Source: Caulobacter sp.
Lineage (GTDB): Bacteria > Pseudomonadota > Alphaproteobacteria > Caulobacterales > Caulobacteraceae
DNA length: 64,000 bases
Assembly: GCA_016125585.1 (NCBI GenBank)
Contig: WGLL01000013.1
Location: 1-64,000 of the forward strand
Reading direction: 5' to 3'
The translations under genes and the position numbers were made by a program. Position 1 is the stretch's first letter, and the number at the start of each line of letters is the position of its first letter. Shown in pieces: positions 51,856-61,209 of this stretch. The notes under the pieces were generated by a model, which was not told where the DNA came from, searched no databases, and was given only the letters and a program-made list of their open reading frames with translations.

Positions 51856-53337
51856 TCAGTGCCCGCCGCCGGCTGGCAGGTGGCTCTTGTCGTGCCGGCC
51901 GACCTTGTCGACCAGGGTGGCGCTCGCCGCATTCATGCCGCTGAGCACGACCTCCGCCCCCTGGCGGCGGTAGCGGAACACCACCTTGTCGACGGCGGCG
52001 ACGCCGGTCAGGTCCCAGATGTGGACGCCGGACAAGTCGATCTCGACCCGTTTGGGATGGCCATGGAACTCGAATTCGGCGGCGAACAGGTCGGCTGAAC
52101 CGAAGAACAGCTGGCCATGGACCTTGTAGCGACGCACCTCGTCCGCCTCGTCGATCTGCTCCTCGACCACCAGCAGCTTGGAGACCTTTCGCGCGAAGAA
52201 GATGGCGCTGAGGATCACCCCCAGCATCACCCCCTTCGACAGGTCATGGGTGATGACCACCGTCAGGGTGGTGGCCAGCATCACCACCGAGGAGGCGAAG
52301 GGCGTCGAGCGCAGCCTCAGGATCGAGCCCCAGTCGAAGGTGCCGATGGAGACCATGATCATCACCGCCACCAGGGCGGCCATCGGGATCTTCGCCACCC
52401 AATCCTGCAGCACCAGGATCAGGAACAGCAGGAAGAGACCGGCCCACAGGGTGGAGAGCCGCCCGCGCCCGCCGGATTTCACATTGATGATCGACTGGCC
52501 GATCATGGCGCAGCCGGCCATGCCGCCGAACAGCGGCGAGAGGATGTTGGCGATGCCCTGCCCCCGGGTCTCGCGGTCCTTGTCGGACGGGGTGTCGGTC
52601 AGGTCGTCGACGAGGTTGGCGGTCAGCAGGGATTCCAGCAGGCCGACGAAGGCCAGGGTGGCGGCCACCGGCCCGATGATCTTCAGCGTCTCCCAGGTCA
52701 GGGGCACGGCCGGCAGGTGGAACATCGGCAGGGTCGAGGGCATGGCCCCCATGTCGCCGACCGTCCGCACGTCGATCTTCAGAAGGATCGCCAGGGCGCT
52801 CAGCACGATGATGGCGATCAGCGGAGAGGGCACGGCTCTGGTCAGACGCGGCAGCAGATAGATGATGCCCAGCCCGCCGGCGACCATCGCATAGGTCTGC
52901 CAGTTGGCCCCGATCAGCTCGGGAAGCTGGGCCAGGAAGATCAGGATGGCGAGGGAGTTCACAAACCCGGTCATCACCGAGCGGGAAACGAACTTGATAT
53001 AGCGGCCGAGCTTCAGCAGCCCGATCACCACCTGAAAAATGCCGGTCAGGATGCTGGCGGCGAACAGATATTCCAGCCCGTGCTCGCGAACCAGACCGAC
53101 CATCAACAGGGCCATGGCCCCGGTGGCCGCGGAAATCATCGCCGGGCGGCCGCCGACGAAGGCGATGGTCACGGCGATGACGAAGGAGGCGTAGAGCCCG
53201 ACCGCCGGATCGACCCCGGCGATCAGCGAAAAGGCGATGGCCTCGGGGATCAGCGCCAGGGCGACGACGGTGCCGGACAGCAGGTCGTTACGCGGGTTGG
53301 CCAGCCACTCGCGGCGGGCCCGGGTCAGAAAGGTCAT
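51856..53337 (-). CDS. SulP family anion transporter with STAS domain
   Basis: 493 residues from the ATG at 53337 (a TTG at 53346 would add three). N-terminal membrane domain with [27 protein letters not shown] and [10 protein letters not shown], about eleven helices, and the signature [26 protein letters not shown]-terminal STAS domain (about 390-485) with [17 protein letters not shown] and [16 protein letters not shown]. Transports sulfate, bicarbonate or dicarboxylates with cations; substrate undetermined. No carbonic anhydrase gene adjoins. Confidence 0.92.
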   Translation of the reverse strand: MTFLTRARREWLANPRNDLLSGTVVALALIPEAIAFSLIAGVDPAVGLYASFVIAVTIAFVGGRPAMISAATGAMALLMVGLVREHGLEYLFAASILTGIFQVVIGLLKLGRYIKFVSRSVMTGFVNSLAILIFLAQLPELIGANWQTYAMVAGGLGIIYLLPRLTRAVPSPLIAIIVLSALAILLKIDVRTVGDMGAMPSTLPMFHLPAVPLTWETLKIIGPVAATLAFVGLLESLLTANLVDDLTDTPSDKDRETRGQGIANILSPLFGGMAGCAMIGQSIINVKSGGRGRLSTLWAGLFLLFLILVLQDWVAKIPMAALVAVMIMVSIGTFDWGSILRLRSTPFASSVVMLATTLTVVITHDLSKGVMLGVILSAIFFARKVSKLLVVEEQIDEADEVRRYKVHGQLFFGSADLFAAEFEFHGHPKRVEIDLSGVHIWDLTGVAAVDKVVFRYRRQGAEVVLSGMNAASATLVDKVGRHDKSHLPAGGGH

Positions 53338-53532
53338 GGCGGCCAATTTTTCAGACCAGGCCGCCCGTCGCCGCCGGCGGCGCGGGGAGGGTCTGGTCCG
53401 CGAAGGGTTTCCGGAGGATGGGCGTCCGGCCGAGCCACCCGGCCGCGGCCGGGTCCGATGGAGGGGCGCATGTGCCCCACCCCGCCCCGACTTACAACCC
53501 TCGCCGCCCCTCGGGCGCCGTCGCCGGCCGCT

Positions 53533-53928
53533 CTATTCGGTGGTGACGCCGTCGAAATGCTCCTCGAAGGCGTCGGCTTCCAGCCTGGTCGCCCGCACCA
53601 CGCCGTCGCGATGTTCCGGCGGGCCATAGAGGGTGTAGAGCTTCAGCGGCCGGGTCCCGGTGTTGATCACATTGTGCCGCGCACCGGCCGGGACCACGAT
53701 GCCGTCGCCGCCCTTGATCGGGGTGCTGTGGCCATCGATCCAGACCTCGCCGTGGCCCTGTTCGATGCGGAAGAACTGGTCGCGGTCCTCATGGACCTCC
53801 TCGCCGATCTCCTCGCCCGGCTGCAGGGCCATCAGCACCAGCTGCAGATACTTGCCGGTGTAGAGCACCCGCCGGAAATCGCCATTGTCCTCGGTCAGCG
53901 CCTCGATGTCGTTGACGAAACCCTTCAT
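53533..53928 (-). CDS. Cupin domain protein under probable FNR/FixK control
   Basis: 131 residues from the ATG at 53928. One cupin: [29 protein letters not shown], then [18 protein letters not shown] and [12 protein letters not shown]. The metal-binding set His, Asp/Glu, His is visible, so a mononuclear metal site is likely. An exact TTGAT-N4-ATCAA box ends 53 nt upstream of the start. The gene is therefore expected to respond to low oxygen or nitric oxide. Enzymatic or sensory role unknown. Confidence 0.82.
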   Translation of the reverse strand: MKGFVNDIEALTEDNGDFRRVLYTGKYLQLVLMALQPGEEIGEEVHEDRDQFFRIEQGHGEVWIDGHSTPIKGGDGIVVPAGARHNVINTGTRPLKLYTLYGPPEHRDGVVRATRLEADAFEEHFDGVTTE

Positions 53929-53980
53929 CCCAATCCTCGTTTGTCGCCTGGACGGTTTGTTGCACGCCGCCGCCGCAACC

Positions 53981-53994
53981 TTGATCAGCATCAA
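53981..53994. promoter_or_regulatory. FNR/FixK-type box upstream of the cupin gene
   Basis: TTGAT-CAGC-ATCAA is a perfect match to the FNR/FixK consensus TTGAT-N4-ATCAA, centred about 60 nt before the cupin start codon. No gene on the plus strand starts nearby, so the target should be the cupin. Confidence 0.75.
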
Positions 53995-54022
53995 ACGGCG
54001 GGCGCCCGCACTTCCTCCGCTT

Positions 54023-54040
54023 CCCCGGCGAAGGCCGGGG
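54023..54040. repeat. Short GC hairpin element (CCCCGGC-GAAG-GCCGGGG)
   Basis: A perfect 7-bp stem with a GAAG tetraloop followed by CCCAGTGG. This TTCCCCGGCGAAGGCCGGGG type is a dispersed intergenic element in many alphaproteobacteria. It lies between the cupin and glucanase genes. Confidence 0.5.
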
Positions 54041-54156
54041 CCCAGTGGCTGGCGGCGAACCTGAGGAGCCGTCCACAAGCCGGCTCTGCGATCGGGGTGC
54101 CGGCCTTTTCCGGGAATGGTTGGGAGGGATCGCCCAACCGCCCGCCGGGCCCGCCA

Positions 54157-55473
54157 CTACCCCTCGCCGCCCAGCCAGCCGCCGGTAAAGCCGGCCCGCT
54201 CCAGTCCGCGGCGGATCACCGGCTCGTCCCGCATCAGTCGCCAGACGAGGTCGGAGCGATGGTTCTCGATCATCGCCACGATCGGTCCCTGGTCGATGCC
54301 CAGCATGTCGCGACCCACCCAGCCGGTCAGCGGGCGGACCTCGCCGTGAGTCTCGGGGGCCCGGGTCACCGAGGGATTGAAGGCGTCCTGGAAGCCGTGC
54401 GGGCCATAGATGGCCGCGCCGTGATCCTCGATCATCCGTCGCAGCGTCGGGATCACCGCCTCCGGCGCAAAGGGCAAGGAGGCCGCCACCGCCGTCGGCG
54501 CCAGGGTGCCATCGTCGAAATCGAAGGCGCCCCGCGCCGAATAGGCCCTGAAGCGTTTGATCGACAGTCCGCGCAGCTGCAGGAACTCGCCGGGCCCGTC
54601 ACAGGCGGTCAGACCCCAGAGCTGATCGTTGTAGCCGTTCCAGCGGCCGGGATTGCTGCGGGCGTAGGCCTGTTGCGCCAGTACCGCCCGGCGGCTGTTC
54701 TCGAAATAGTCGAGCCCGCGCTCCGCCATGAAGGGGTCCCGCAGGCCGCGAAAATCGATCCACAGCTGGCTGTACTGATGTCCGAACATCGGCCCGAAGG
54801 CCAGATGCGGCGCCGGGGTCTCGCGCCAGCTTTGCCCGTAGCCCTCGCACCAGGCCTGCCAGGCGCCGGCCGGAACCGGCGATCCCTCCGCCCCCAGCGC
54901 CAGGATGTAGAGGATCATCGCCTCGTTGTAGCCGCGCCACTCATAGGGGATGGTCCCCGCCTCCGGCGACCAGCCAAGGGCGAAGCGACCCGACGGCCGC
55001 AACATGAACGCCCAGTCGACAGCCGCCACCATCCCTTTGACAAGACGACGGATTTCCGCCTCCGCCTCGGCTTCGCCGTCAAACGCCCGCGCGGCGGTCA
55101 GGGCTCCGGCCAGCAGCAGGGCGGTGTCGATGGTCGACAGCTCGCAGGTCCCCGCCCGGTGGCCGGTGTCCATGTTGAGGAAGTGGTAGAACCAGCCTCT
55201 CGTTCCGCTGACGCCGCTGGTCTGGTCCCCCTGCGGCGCGCCGGTCAGGGTGCGCAGCGCTCGAAGGGTCAGGCCGGCGGCCCCGTCCCGGGTCATCCAA
55301 CCGCGCGAGACGCCGACGGTCCAGGCGGTCAGGGCGAAGCCGACCGCCGCGATCGAACAGGCCGAGGGTGTCGGCCAGCGGTCGGCGGTCAGGCCCGACA
55401 CCGGATCGGTCGCCGCGGCCAGGCCGGCGAAGGTGCGGGCCTGGATCTGGCCGATCAGGTCGTCATCGGTCAT
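54157..55473 (-). CDS. GH144-type (glycoamylase domain, PF10091) glucanase-like protein
   Basis: 438 residues, no signal peptide, alpha/alpha-barrel. The motifs match the PF10091 glycoamylase family: TPSACSIAAVGFALTAW, RGWFYHFLNMDTGHR, CELSTIDTALLLAGAL, EWRGYNEAMILYILALG, FGHQYSQLWIDFRG, QLWGLTACDGPGEF and GAIYGPHGFQDAFNP-like end motifs. Members include GH144 endo-beta-1,2-glucanases. The absence of an export signal suggests an intracellular role or use of stored/osmoregulatory cyclic beta-glucan fragments. It starts 7 bp after the TPR-hydroxylase gene on the same strand, so they form an operon. Confidence 0.75.
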   Translation of the reverse strand: MTDDDLIGQIQARTFAGLAAATDPVSGLTADRWPTPSACSIAAVGFALTAWTVGVSRGWMTRDGAAGLTLRALRTLTGAPQGDQTSGVSGTRGWFYHFLNMDTGHRAGTCELSTIDTALLLAGALTAARAFDGEAEAEAEIRRLVKGMVAAVDWAFMLRPSGRFALGWSPEAGTIPYEWRGYNEAMILYILALGAEGSPVPAGAWQAWCEGYGQSWRETPAPHLAFGPMFGHQYSQLWIDFRGLRDPFMAERGLDYFENSRRAVLAQQAYARSNPGRWNGYNDQLWGLTACDGPGEFLQLRGLSIKRFRAYSARGAFDFDDGTLAPTAVAASLPFAPEAVIPTLRRMIEDHGAAIYGPHGFQDAFNPSVTRAPETHGEVRPLTGWVGRDMLGIDQGPIVAMIENHRSDLVWRLMRDEPVIRRGLERAGFTGGWLGGEG

Positions 55474-55480
55474 GGCGGGC

Positions 55481-56662
55481 TCAGGCGCTCCACGCCGGCG
55501 CCGGCTCGCCATAGGCGTCCACCGCCGCGAACAGCCCGGCCACCATCGCCCGCTCGTCCAGGGTCAGTTCCGGTCGCCAGATGTCGAAGATCAGGATGAT
55601 GCGGTCCTGGTCGCTGTTGTTCCAGGCTTCGTGCTGGATGGTGTCGTCGAACAGCCAGGCCTCCCCTTCGCGCCAGAACCGGGTCTCGTTGCCGACCCGG
55701 AAGCCGCAACCTTCAGGCACGATCAGCGGCAGATGGCCGATCAGACGGGTGTTGATGAAACCGGTGTGGGGCGGAATCCTCGCCCCCGGCGCCAGACGTG
55801 AGAACAGGATCGACGGCGTCCGTCCAGCAATTCCGCACAGGGGCAGCCCCTCCAGCGCCGCCAGAGTCCGCGGGCACCGCGACGCCACAGCTTCCACCGG
55901 GACGCCGTCCCGCCACAGATACAGGGCGCTCCAGTCGGGATTGTCCCGCATGCCGTGGGCGTCCGCCTGGGGACGGTCGCCCCGGCTCTCCAGATAGGGC
56001 TTGAAGGCCGGGCCGTCCGCCAGCAGGGCCGTCAACTCGCCGCGAATGGCGTCCGTCGCCGCCTCGACCCGCTCCAGCCAGGGAAAAGGCTCGCGGTCAT
56101 AGAACTGGATCTGCGGCAGGCCGGGAAAATAATAGTGGCGGGGCTCCTGCAGAAAGATCTGCTTCTTGCCGAGCATGAGATCGATGGACTGGGAAAACCG
56201 CGCCGCCGCCGGCGAGTCCGCCGCCACGCCCTGCGCCGCCATGGTCGCCCGCAGATGGGCCTCATAGTCGGCGGCGTATCGGTCGCTCATCGCCCTCGCC
56301 CGGCGCACCTCGGCCGCCACCTCGGCGGGCAGTCGCTCGGGCGGCGGCGCCGCGCGCAGGGCGGAGCGATAGAAGGAGGCGGCCGCCCGGCTGTCGCCCA
56401 CGGATGCGAAATGGTCCGCCTTCATGATCAGACCGCGCAGGTGCTTCGGCTCCAGCAGCAGCAGGCGGTCGAGGGCGGCCAGCATCGCCCCGGAGTCCCC
56501 GAGTCCCCGGCAGGCGACCGCCAGGCCCAGCCAGGCCGGCGCATCGGCCTTCTCCGTTTCCACCATCCGGTCGAACAGGGCGCGGGCTTCCGCGAAGTCG
56601 CCGCGCCCCAGCGCCCGGGCGCCGGCCTGGATCAGGGAGCGAGGGTCGGGGGGGGCCTGCAT
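55481..56662 (-). CDS. TPR plus aspartyl/asparaginyl beta-hydroxylase (AspH) domain protein
   Basis: 393 residues. N-terminal TPR helices (about 8-105), then an AspH domain: FYDREPFPWLERVE, PPHTGFINTRLIGHLPLIVPE with His299 in H-T-G, GEAWLFDDTIQHEAWNNSDQDRIILIFDIWRPEL (split at 333-366) with His344. As in animal AspH, the iron ligands are two His with Gly in place of Asp. It should be a 2-oxoglutarate/Fe(II) oxygenase; substrate unknown. The next gene on the same strand is the GH144-like glucanase. Confidence 0.88.
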   Translation of the reverse strand: MQAPPDPRSLIQAGARALGRGDFAEARALFDRMVETEKADAPAWLGLAVACRGLGDSGAMLAALDRLLLLEPKHLRGLIMKADHFASVGDSRAAASFYRSALRAAPPPERLPAEVAAEVRRARAMSDRYAADYEAHLRATMAAQGVAADSPAAARFSQSIDLMLGKKQIFLQEPRHYYFPGLPQIQFYDREPFPWLERVEAATDAIRGELTALLADGPAFKPYLESRGDRPQADAHGMRDNPDWSALYLWRDGVPVEAVASRCPRTLAALEGLPLCGIAGRTPSILFSRLAPGARIPPHTGFINTRLIGHLPLIVPEGCGFRVGNETRFWREGEAWLFDDTIQHEAWNNSDQDRIILIFDIWRPELTLDERAMVAGLFAAVDAYGEPAPAWSA

Positions 56663-56752
56663 AGGGCGATCAAAGGTCGGCGAACGCGGCGGGTCAACTG
56701 AATTGAACCGGACAAATTGACATCCCGCCGCGCCGGCCCGAAACCGCCTGTC

Positions 56753-58165
56753 ATGAGCAGCGACCCGGCCCACCGTCATATCCATTTCATCGGCATCGCC
56801 GGCGCCGGGATGAGCGCCACGGCCCTGATGATGCGCGACGCCGGCCATGTCATAGGCGGCTCGGACGAGGAGGCCTTTCCGCCGATCAGCACCTATCTGG
56901 AAACGCTGGGCGTGCCCTTCCGGCGCACCCTGGCCGCCGAGAACATCGGCCCGGAGGTCGATCTGGTGGTGCTCGGCGGCAGCGCCAAGCTGCATGGCGA
57001 GGCCAATCCCGAATATGTCGAGGCGGTGCGCCGGGGGCTGGAGATGACGGGCTTTCCCCAGCTGATCGCCCGCCAGACCGCCGACCGCGACGTCACCGTC
57101 ATCGCCGGCAGCTTCGGCAAGTCCAGCTGCACCGCCCTGATGGCCCACATCCTGCGCGAGGCGGGCAAGGATCCCGGCTACATGATCGGCGCCATCCCCG
57201 CCGGCGGCGGCCCGACCGGCGCCTGGGGCAGCGGCCCGATGGTGCTGGAAGGCGACGAATACATCGTCAGCCAGAGCGACCGCCGCTCGAAGTTCATGCT
57301 CTACGACGTCGACCACCTGCTGGTGACCTCGCTGGTGCACGACCACCTCAACGTCTTCCCGACCTGGCCCGAGTACGAGGCGCCATTCAAAGCCCTGCTG
57401 GCCCGGGTCAGCCCCGGCGCCACGGTGGTGCTCAAGGGCTCCCCCTCCCTGCGCGCCATCGCCGCCGACTGTCCCGTGGCGCCCGTCTGGTACGGCGCCG
57501 CCGACAGCGGCTGGCGCGGCCGCGATGTCGTGTTCGGCGAGACCACCAGCTTCATCCTGGTCGCGCCAGACGGCGCCGAACTGCCCCTGCAGACCCAGCT
57601 CCTGGGCGCCCACAACATCGAGAACATCGTCGGCGTCGCCGCCTTCCTGCTGACCCGCGGTCTCGTCACCCCCGATGAGTTGCAGTCGGCCGTCGCCTCC
57701 TTCCAGGGCATCCGCCGCCGGCTGGACCGCCTGACCACCACCTCCCGCGTGCCGGTGATCGAGGGCTTCGGCTCGTCCTACGAAAAGGCCCGCTCGGCCA
57801 TCGAGGCCATGGCCCCGCATTTCCCGGGCCGCCCCCTGTGGGTGATCTTCGAGCCCCACACCTTCTCCTGGCGAAACCACGAGGCCCTGGCCTGGTACGA
57901 CACCGTCTTCAAGGGCGTCGCCCGGGTCATCGTCATCCCGCCCCCGCTGCACGGGGCCGCCAGTCACAGCCAGCTGACCCACGCCGAAATCCTCGCCCGC
58001 ATCAACGCCGCCGGCGTCCCCGCCGTCGGCGCCGCCACGCCCAGCGAATGCGAGGCCGCCCTGACCGACCTGACCGGCGAGGAGGTGGTTCTGCTGCTGT
58101 CGTCGGGGCCGCTTCTGGGTCTGCCGGCGAGCCTGCCGGCGCTGATGGACGGCCGGTTCGGCTGA
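56753..58165 (+). CDS. Divergent Mur ligase (Mpl/MurC-like)
   Basis: 470 residues from the ATG at 56753. The N-terminal Rossmann part HFIGIAGAGMSATALMMRDAGHVIGGSD is like MurC/Mpl. The ATP loop reads GSFGKSS (Lys123) instead of the usual GTHGKTT. VLEGDEY, RRSKFMLYD and HNIENIVGVAAF fit the Mpl pattern, but the DDFAHHPTA block of Mpl/MurC is replaced by IEGFGSSYEKAR. RPLWVIFEPHTFSWRN corresponds to the RIWAVFEPRSNTSRRN block. It could be a peptidoglycan-recycling ligase with altered specificity or ligate another peptide. Stand-alone, divergent from the AspH gene with a 90-bp gap. Confidence 0.72.
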   Translation: MSSDPAHRHIHFIGIAGAGMSATALMMRDAGHVIGGSDEEAFPPISTYLETLGVPFRRTLAAENIGPEVDLVVLGGSAKLHGEANPEYVEAVRRGLEMTGFPQLIARQTADRDVTVIAGSFGKSSCTALMAHILREAGKDPGYMIGAIPAGGGPTGAWGSGPMVLEGDEYIVSQSDRRSKFMLYDVDHLLVTSLVHDHLNVFPTWPEYEAPFKALLARVSPGATVVLKGSPSLRAIAADCPVAPVWYGAADSGWRGRDVVFGETTSFILVAPDGAELPLQTQLLGAHNIENIVGVAAFLLTRGLVTPDELQSAVASFQGIRRRLDRLTTTSRVPVIEGFGSSYEKARSAIEAMAPHFPGRPLWVIFEPHTFSWRNHEALAWYDTVFKGVARVIVIPPPLHGAASHSQLTHAEILARINAAGVPAVGAATPSECEAALTDLTGEEVVLLLSSGPLLGLPASLPALMDGRFG

Positions 58166-58328
58166 GCGGGGTCATCCCGCGCGCCGCCCGGCGTTGCAGG
58201 AAAGCCTCGACCGTCCCGCCGATTGCCGCCCCGCCGCCCTCAGCCACCACCCCGACGCGCGAAAGCCTTTGCGGTGCGCCCGGCGCGTGGCACTTTCCCG
58301 CCGTCAAGAAAGGTCCTGTCTCACGTTC

Positions 58329-59444
58329 ATGTCGAAACCGGCCGATTTTACCCTGGCCCAGGGCGAGCAAGGCCTCACGGCCCTGCTGACCGGCGACTGG
58401 ACGGCGGAAACGCTGGAAGACGCCGGCGACCGTCTGGGTGAGCACCTTGTCGGATCGACAGGCATCAACCTCGATCTGCGCGACATGGGCCGCTGCGACA
58501 CCGCGGGCGCCTACGCCATCCTCCGCGCCGCCGACGGCCGGACCAGCGCCGGAACCCTGTTCGCCCGCACCGAGACCCGGCGCCTGCTGCATCTGGTCGG
58601 CGAGGCGGTGCAGGCCGAGCCGACGCCGGTCATTCCCAAGCGCGGCTTCTACGATCTCTTGGTCCGGATCGGCCGCGGCGTGGTCAATCTGGGAATCGAC
58701 CTCTACGCCACCCTGGCCTTTCTCGGCCACCTGCTGACCTCGATCGGCCGGGTTCTGGTGCGCCCCTCGAAATTCCGCGGCGCGCCATTTGTAACCCTCT
58801 GCGAGCGGGCTGGCCTCGACGCCATCCCCATCGTCGCCACCACCACCTTTTTCATCGGGGCGGTGATGGCGCTGCTCAGCATCAACACCCTGCGCGCCTT
58901 CGCCGCCGAGGTGCTGGTGGTCGAGGCCACCGGCATTTCGGTGCTGCGCGAGTTCGGCATTGTCATCACCGCCGTGCTGCTGGCCGGCCGCTCCTCCTCG
59001 GCCTTCGCCGCCGAGATCGGTTCGATGAAGATGAACCAGGAGATCGACGCCATGCGGGTCATGGGGGTCGACCCCTTCGACGCCCTGGTCCTGCCGCGCT
59101 TCCTGGCCCTGCTGGTCACCATGCCGCTGCTGACCTTCGTCGCCGACCTGTCCGGTCTGATCGGCGGGCTGGTGGTCAGCTGGAGCATCCTCGACCTGTC
59201 GCCGTCCTTCTTCTGGCAGCGGATCGTCGACAATGTCGGCTCCACCCATTTCTGGGTCGGCATCTCCAAGGCGCCGGTGATGGCCATCGTCATCGCCGGC
59301 ATCGGCTGCCGCCAGGGGATGGAGGTGGGCGGCGATGTCGAATCCCTCGGCCGGCGCGTCACCTCGGCCGTGGTCCAGGCCATCTTCGCCATCATCCTGA
59401 TCGATGCCCTGTTCGCGCTGGTCTACATGGAGCTCAACATATGA
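58329..59444 (+). CDS. STAS-MlaE fusion permease of MCE/Mla lipid ABC transporter
   Basis: 371 residues. Residues 1-95 form a STAS/MlaB-like domain (LDLRDMGRCDTAGAYAILRAAD); the remainder is MlaE with APFVTLCERAGLDAIPIV, LVVEATGISVLREFGIVITAVLLAGRSSSAFAAEIGSMKMNQEIDAMRVMG (within 200-250) and the last membrane helices. In E. coli MlaB is a separate protein; here it is fused. The complex moves phospholipids between outer and inner membranes. It overlaps the ATPase gene by 4 bp. Confidence 0.92.
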   Translation: MSKPADFTLAQGEQGLTALLTGDWTAETLEDAGDRLGEHLVGSTGINLDLRDMGRCDTAGAYAILRAADGRTSAGTLFARTETRRLLHLVGEAVQAEPTPVIPKRGFYDLLVRIGRGVVNLGIDLYATLAFLGHLLTSIGRVLVRPSKFRGAPFVTLCERAGLDAIPIVATTTFFIGAVMALLSINTLRAFAAEVLVVEATGISVLREFGIVITAVLLAGRSSSAFAAEIGSMKMNQEIDAMRVMGVDPFDALVLPRFLALLVTMPLLTFVADLSGLIGGLVVSWSILDLSPSFFWQRIVDNVGSTHFWVGISKAPVMAIVIAGIGCRQGMEVGGDVESLGRRVTSAVVQAIFAIILIDALFALVYMELNI

Positions 59445-60271
59445 GCGACAGCCGCGCCCATGGGCTGTCCGAGGACGGTCTCGACGCCAGCGCCCCGCCG
59501 ATCGAGGTGCGCGATCTCTATTCCGCCTTCGGGACCTCGGTGGTCCATGACGGCTTGAACCTCACCGTCCGCAAGGGCGAGGTGATGGGGGTGGTCGGCG
59601 GCTCGGGCAGCGGCAAGTCGGTGCTGCTCAACACCATCATCGGCCTGAAGGAGCCCGAGGGCGGCTCGGTGAAGATCTTCGGCCAGGACATCCAGCACGC
59701 CAGCCGCCGCAAATGGTCAGCCATCGAGCGGCGCTGGGGGGTGCTGTTCCAGCAGGGGGCCCTGTTCTCCTCGCTCACGGTCCGGGAGAATGTCGCCGCC
59801 CCGCTGCATGAGCATACCGACCTGACCCGCGCCGAAATCAACGACCTGGCCGACCTCAAGATCGCCCTGGCCGGCCTGCCGCCGCGGGCCGGCGCCCTGA
59901 AGCCCTCGGAACTGTCGGGCGGCATGCGCAAGCGGGCCAGTCTGGCGCGGGCCCTGGCCTTCGATCCCGAGCTGCTGTTCCTCGACGAGCCCACCGCCGG
60001 GCTCGATCCGATCGGCGCCGCGGCCTTCGACGAATTGATCGCGGACCTGACCAACAGCCTGGGCCTGACCGTGTTCATGATTACCCACGACCTCGACAGC
60101 CTCTATACGATCACCGACCGTGTCGCCGTCATCGCCGACAAGAAGGTGGTGGCGGTGGATCCCGTCGAGGTGCTTGAACAATCCGACCATCCCTGGATCC
60201 AGGAATATTTCCTGGGCCCCAGAGGCCGCGCCGCCCAGGCGGCCAGTCACAAGGGGAGGCAGAGGAACTGA
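59441..60271 (+). CDS. ATP-binding protein of MCE/Mla lipid ABC transporter (MlaF-like)
   Basis: 276 residues. Walker A GGSGSGKSVLLN, Q-loop FQQGALFSSLTV, signature LSGGMRKRASLARALA, Walker B LLFLDEPTAGLDPIG and the switch His in ITHDLDSLY are present. FSSLTVRENVAAPL is typical for MlaF. It overlaps the preceding permease gene by 4 bp and the MCE gene by 1 bp, so the four genes are one transcript. Confidence 0.93.
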   Translation: MSDSRAHGLSEDGLDASAPPIEVRDLYSAFGTSVVHDGLNLTVRKGEVMGVVGGSGSGKSVLLNTIIGLKEPEGGSVKIFGQDIQHASRRKWSAIERRWGVLFQQGALFSSLTVRENVAAPLHEHTDLTRAEINDLADLKIALAGLPPRAGALKPSELSGGMRKRASLARALAFDPELLFLDEPTAGLDPIGAAAFDELIADLTNSLGLTVFMITHDLDSLYTITDRVAVIADKKVVAVDPVEVLEQSDHPWIQEYFLGPRGRAAQAASHKGRQRN

Positions 60272-61209
60272 TGGAAAGAAACGCCAACTACGCCCTGGTC
60301 GGAGCCGCCTCCCTGCTGCTCTTCGTGGCCATGATCATCTTCGCCTTCTGGCTGGCGCGGCTCAGCTTCAACAAGAGCTTCGACGAGTATGACGTGCTGT
60401 TCGTCGGCCCGGTGCGCGGGCTGTCGGAGGGCGGCGACGTCAACTTCAACGGCATCAAGGTCGGCGACGTCTCGCGCATCGCCCTCGACAAGTCCGACCC
60501 CAACCGCGTCATCGCCCGGATCAAGGTGTCCAGCGACGTGCCGATCCGCGAGGACAGCTTCGCCACCCTGGAACCGCAGGGCATCACCGGCATCAACTAC
60601 ATCCAGATCACCGCCGGCACCCCGACCAAGCGGCTGTTGAAGGACACCGTTCCGGCCGGCGAGGTTCCCGTCATCCGCACCCAGCGCTCGACTCTGTCGG
60701 ACCTGCTGGCCGGCGGCGGCACCGTGCTCAGCCGCACCATCGAGACCCTCGACCGCGTCAACCGGGTGCTGGACGACGACAACATCAAGACCTTCAGCGC
60801 CACCCTGGATAATCTTGAAGCCATCACCCAGGAGGTTCGCGAGCAGCGCGCCATCGTCGCCGACGCCCGCCGGGCCCTGGTCACCTTCGAGGAAGCCGCC
60901 AAGGAATACACCGAACTGGCCCGCGACGGCCGCCGCTTCCTGGATACCGACGCCAAGACCACCCTGGCCAACATCGACGCCGCCGCCCAGAAGGTCGACA
61001 AGGCCGGCGCCGACGTCAGCGCCATCCTGGCCAAGCTGGACGGGCCGGTGAACGACTTCGCCACCGACGGCCTGCCGCAACTGACCAACGCCATCACCAC
61101 CCTGCAAAGCGCGGCTCACTCCCTCGACCGCCTCGTCACCGAGGCCGAGAAGAGCCCGCAGAACCTGGTCGGCAAGCCGCCCGCCGCCAAGAAGAAGGTG
61201 AAGCCGTGA
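60271..61209 (+). CDS. MCE domain substrate-binding protein (MlaD-like)
   Basis: 312 residues: an N-terminal membrane anchor (residues 6-30), the MCE domain from about 38 to 115 (FVGPVRGLSEGGDVNFNGIKVGDVSRI; then VRIxxxVPIREDSFATLEPQGITGINYIQI) and a long alpha-helical C-terminal part (120-300) that forms a tail of helices. It binds lipids in the periplasm and links MlaE to the outer membrane side. It is followed by a PqiC-type lipoprotein gene overlapping by 4 bp (GTGA). Confidence 0.92.
   Translation: MERNANYALVGAASLLLFVAMIIFAFWLARLSFNKSFDEYDVLFVGPVRGLSEGGDVNFNGIKVGDVSRIALDKSDPNRVIARIKVSSDVPIREDSFATLEPQGITGINYIQITAGTPTKRLLKDTVPAGEVPVIRTQRSTLSDLLAGGGTVLSRTIETLDRVNRVLDDDNIKTFSATLDNLEAITQEVREQRAIVADARRALVTFEEAAKEYTELARDGRRFLDTDAKTTLANIDAAAQKVDKAGADVSAILAKLDGPVNDFATDGLPQLTNAITTLQSAAHSLDRLVTEAEKSPQNLVGKPPAAKKKVKP

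Noticed and set aside
58290..58310. Possible sigma-54 promoter (TGGCAC-N-GC) upstream of the Mla operon
   Set aside because: The GC element is one base too close to the GG for the fixed -24/-12 spacing, and no activator site is seen.
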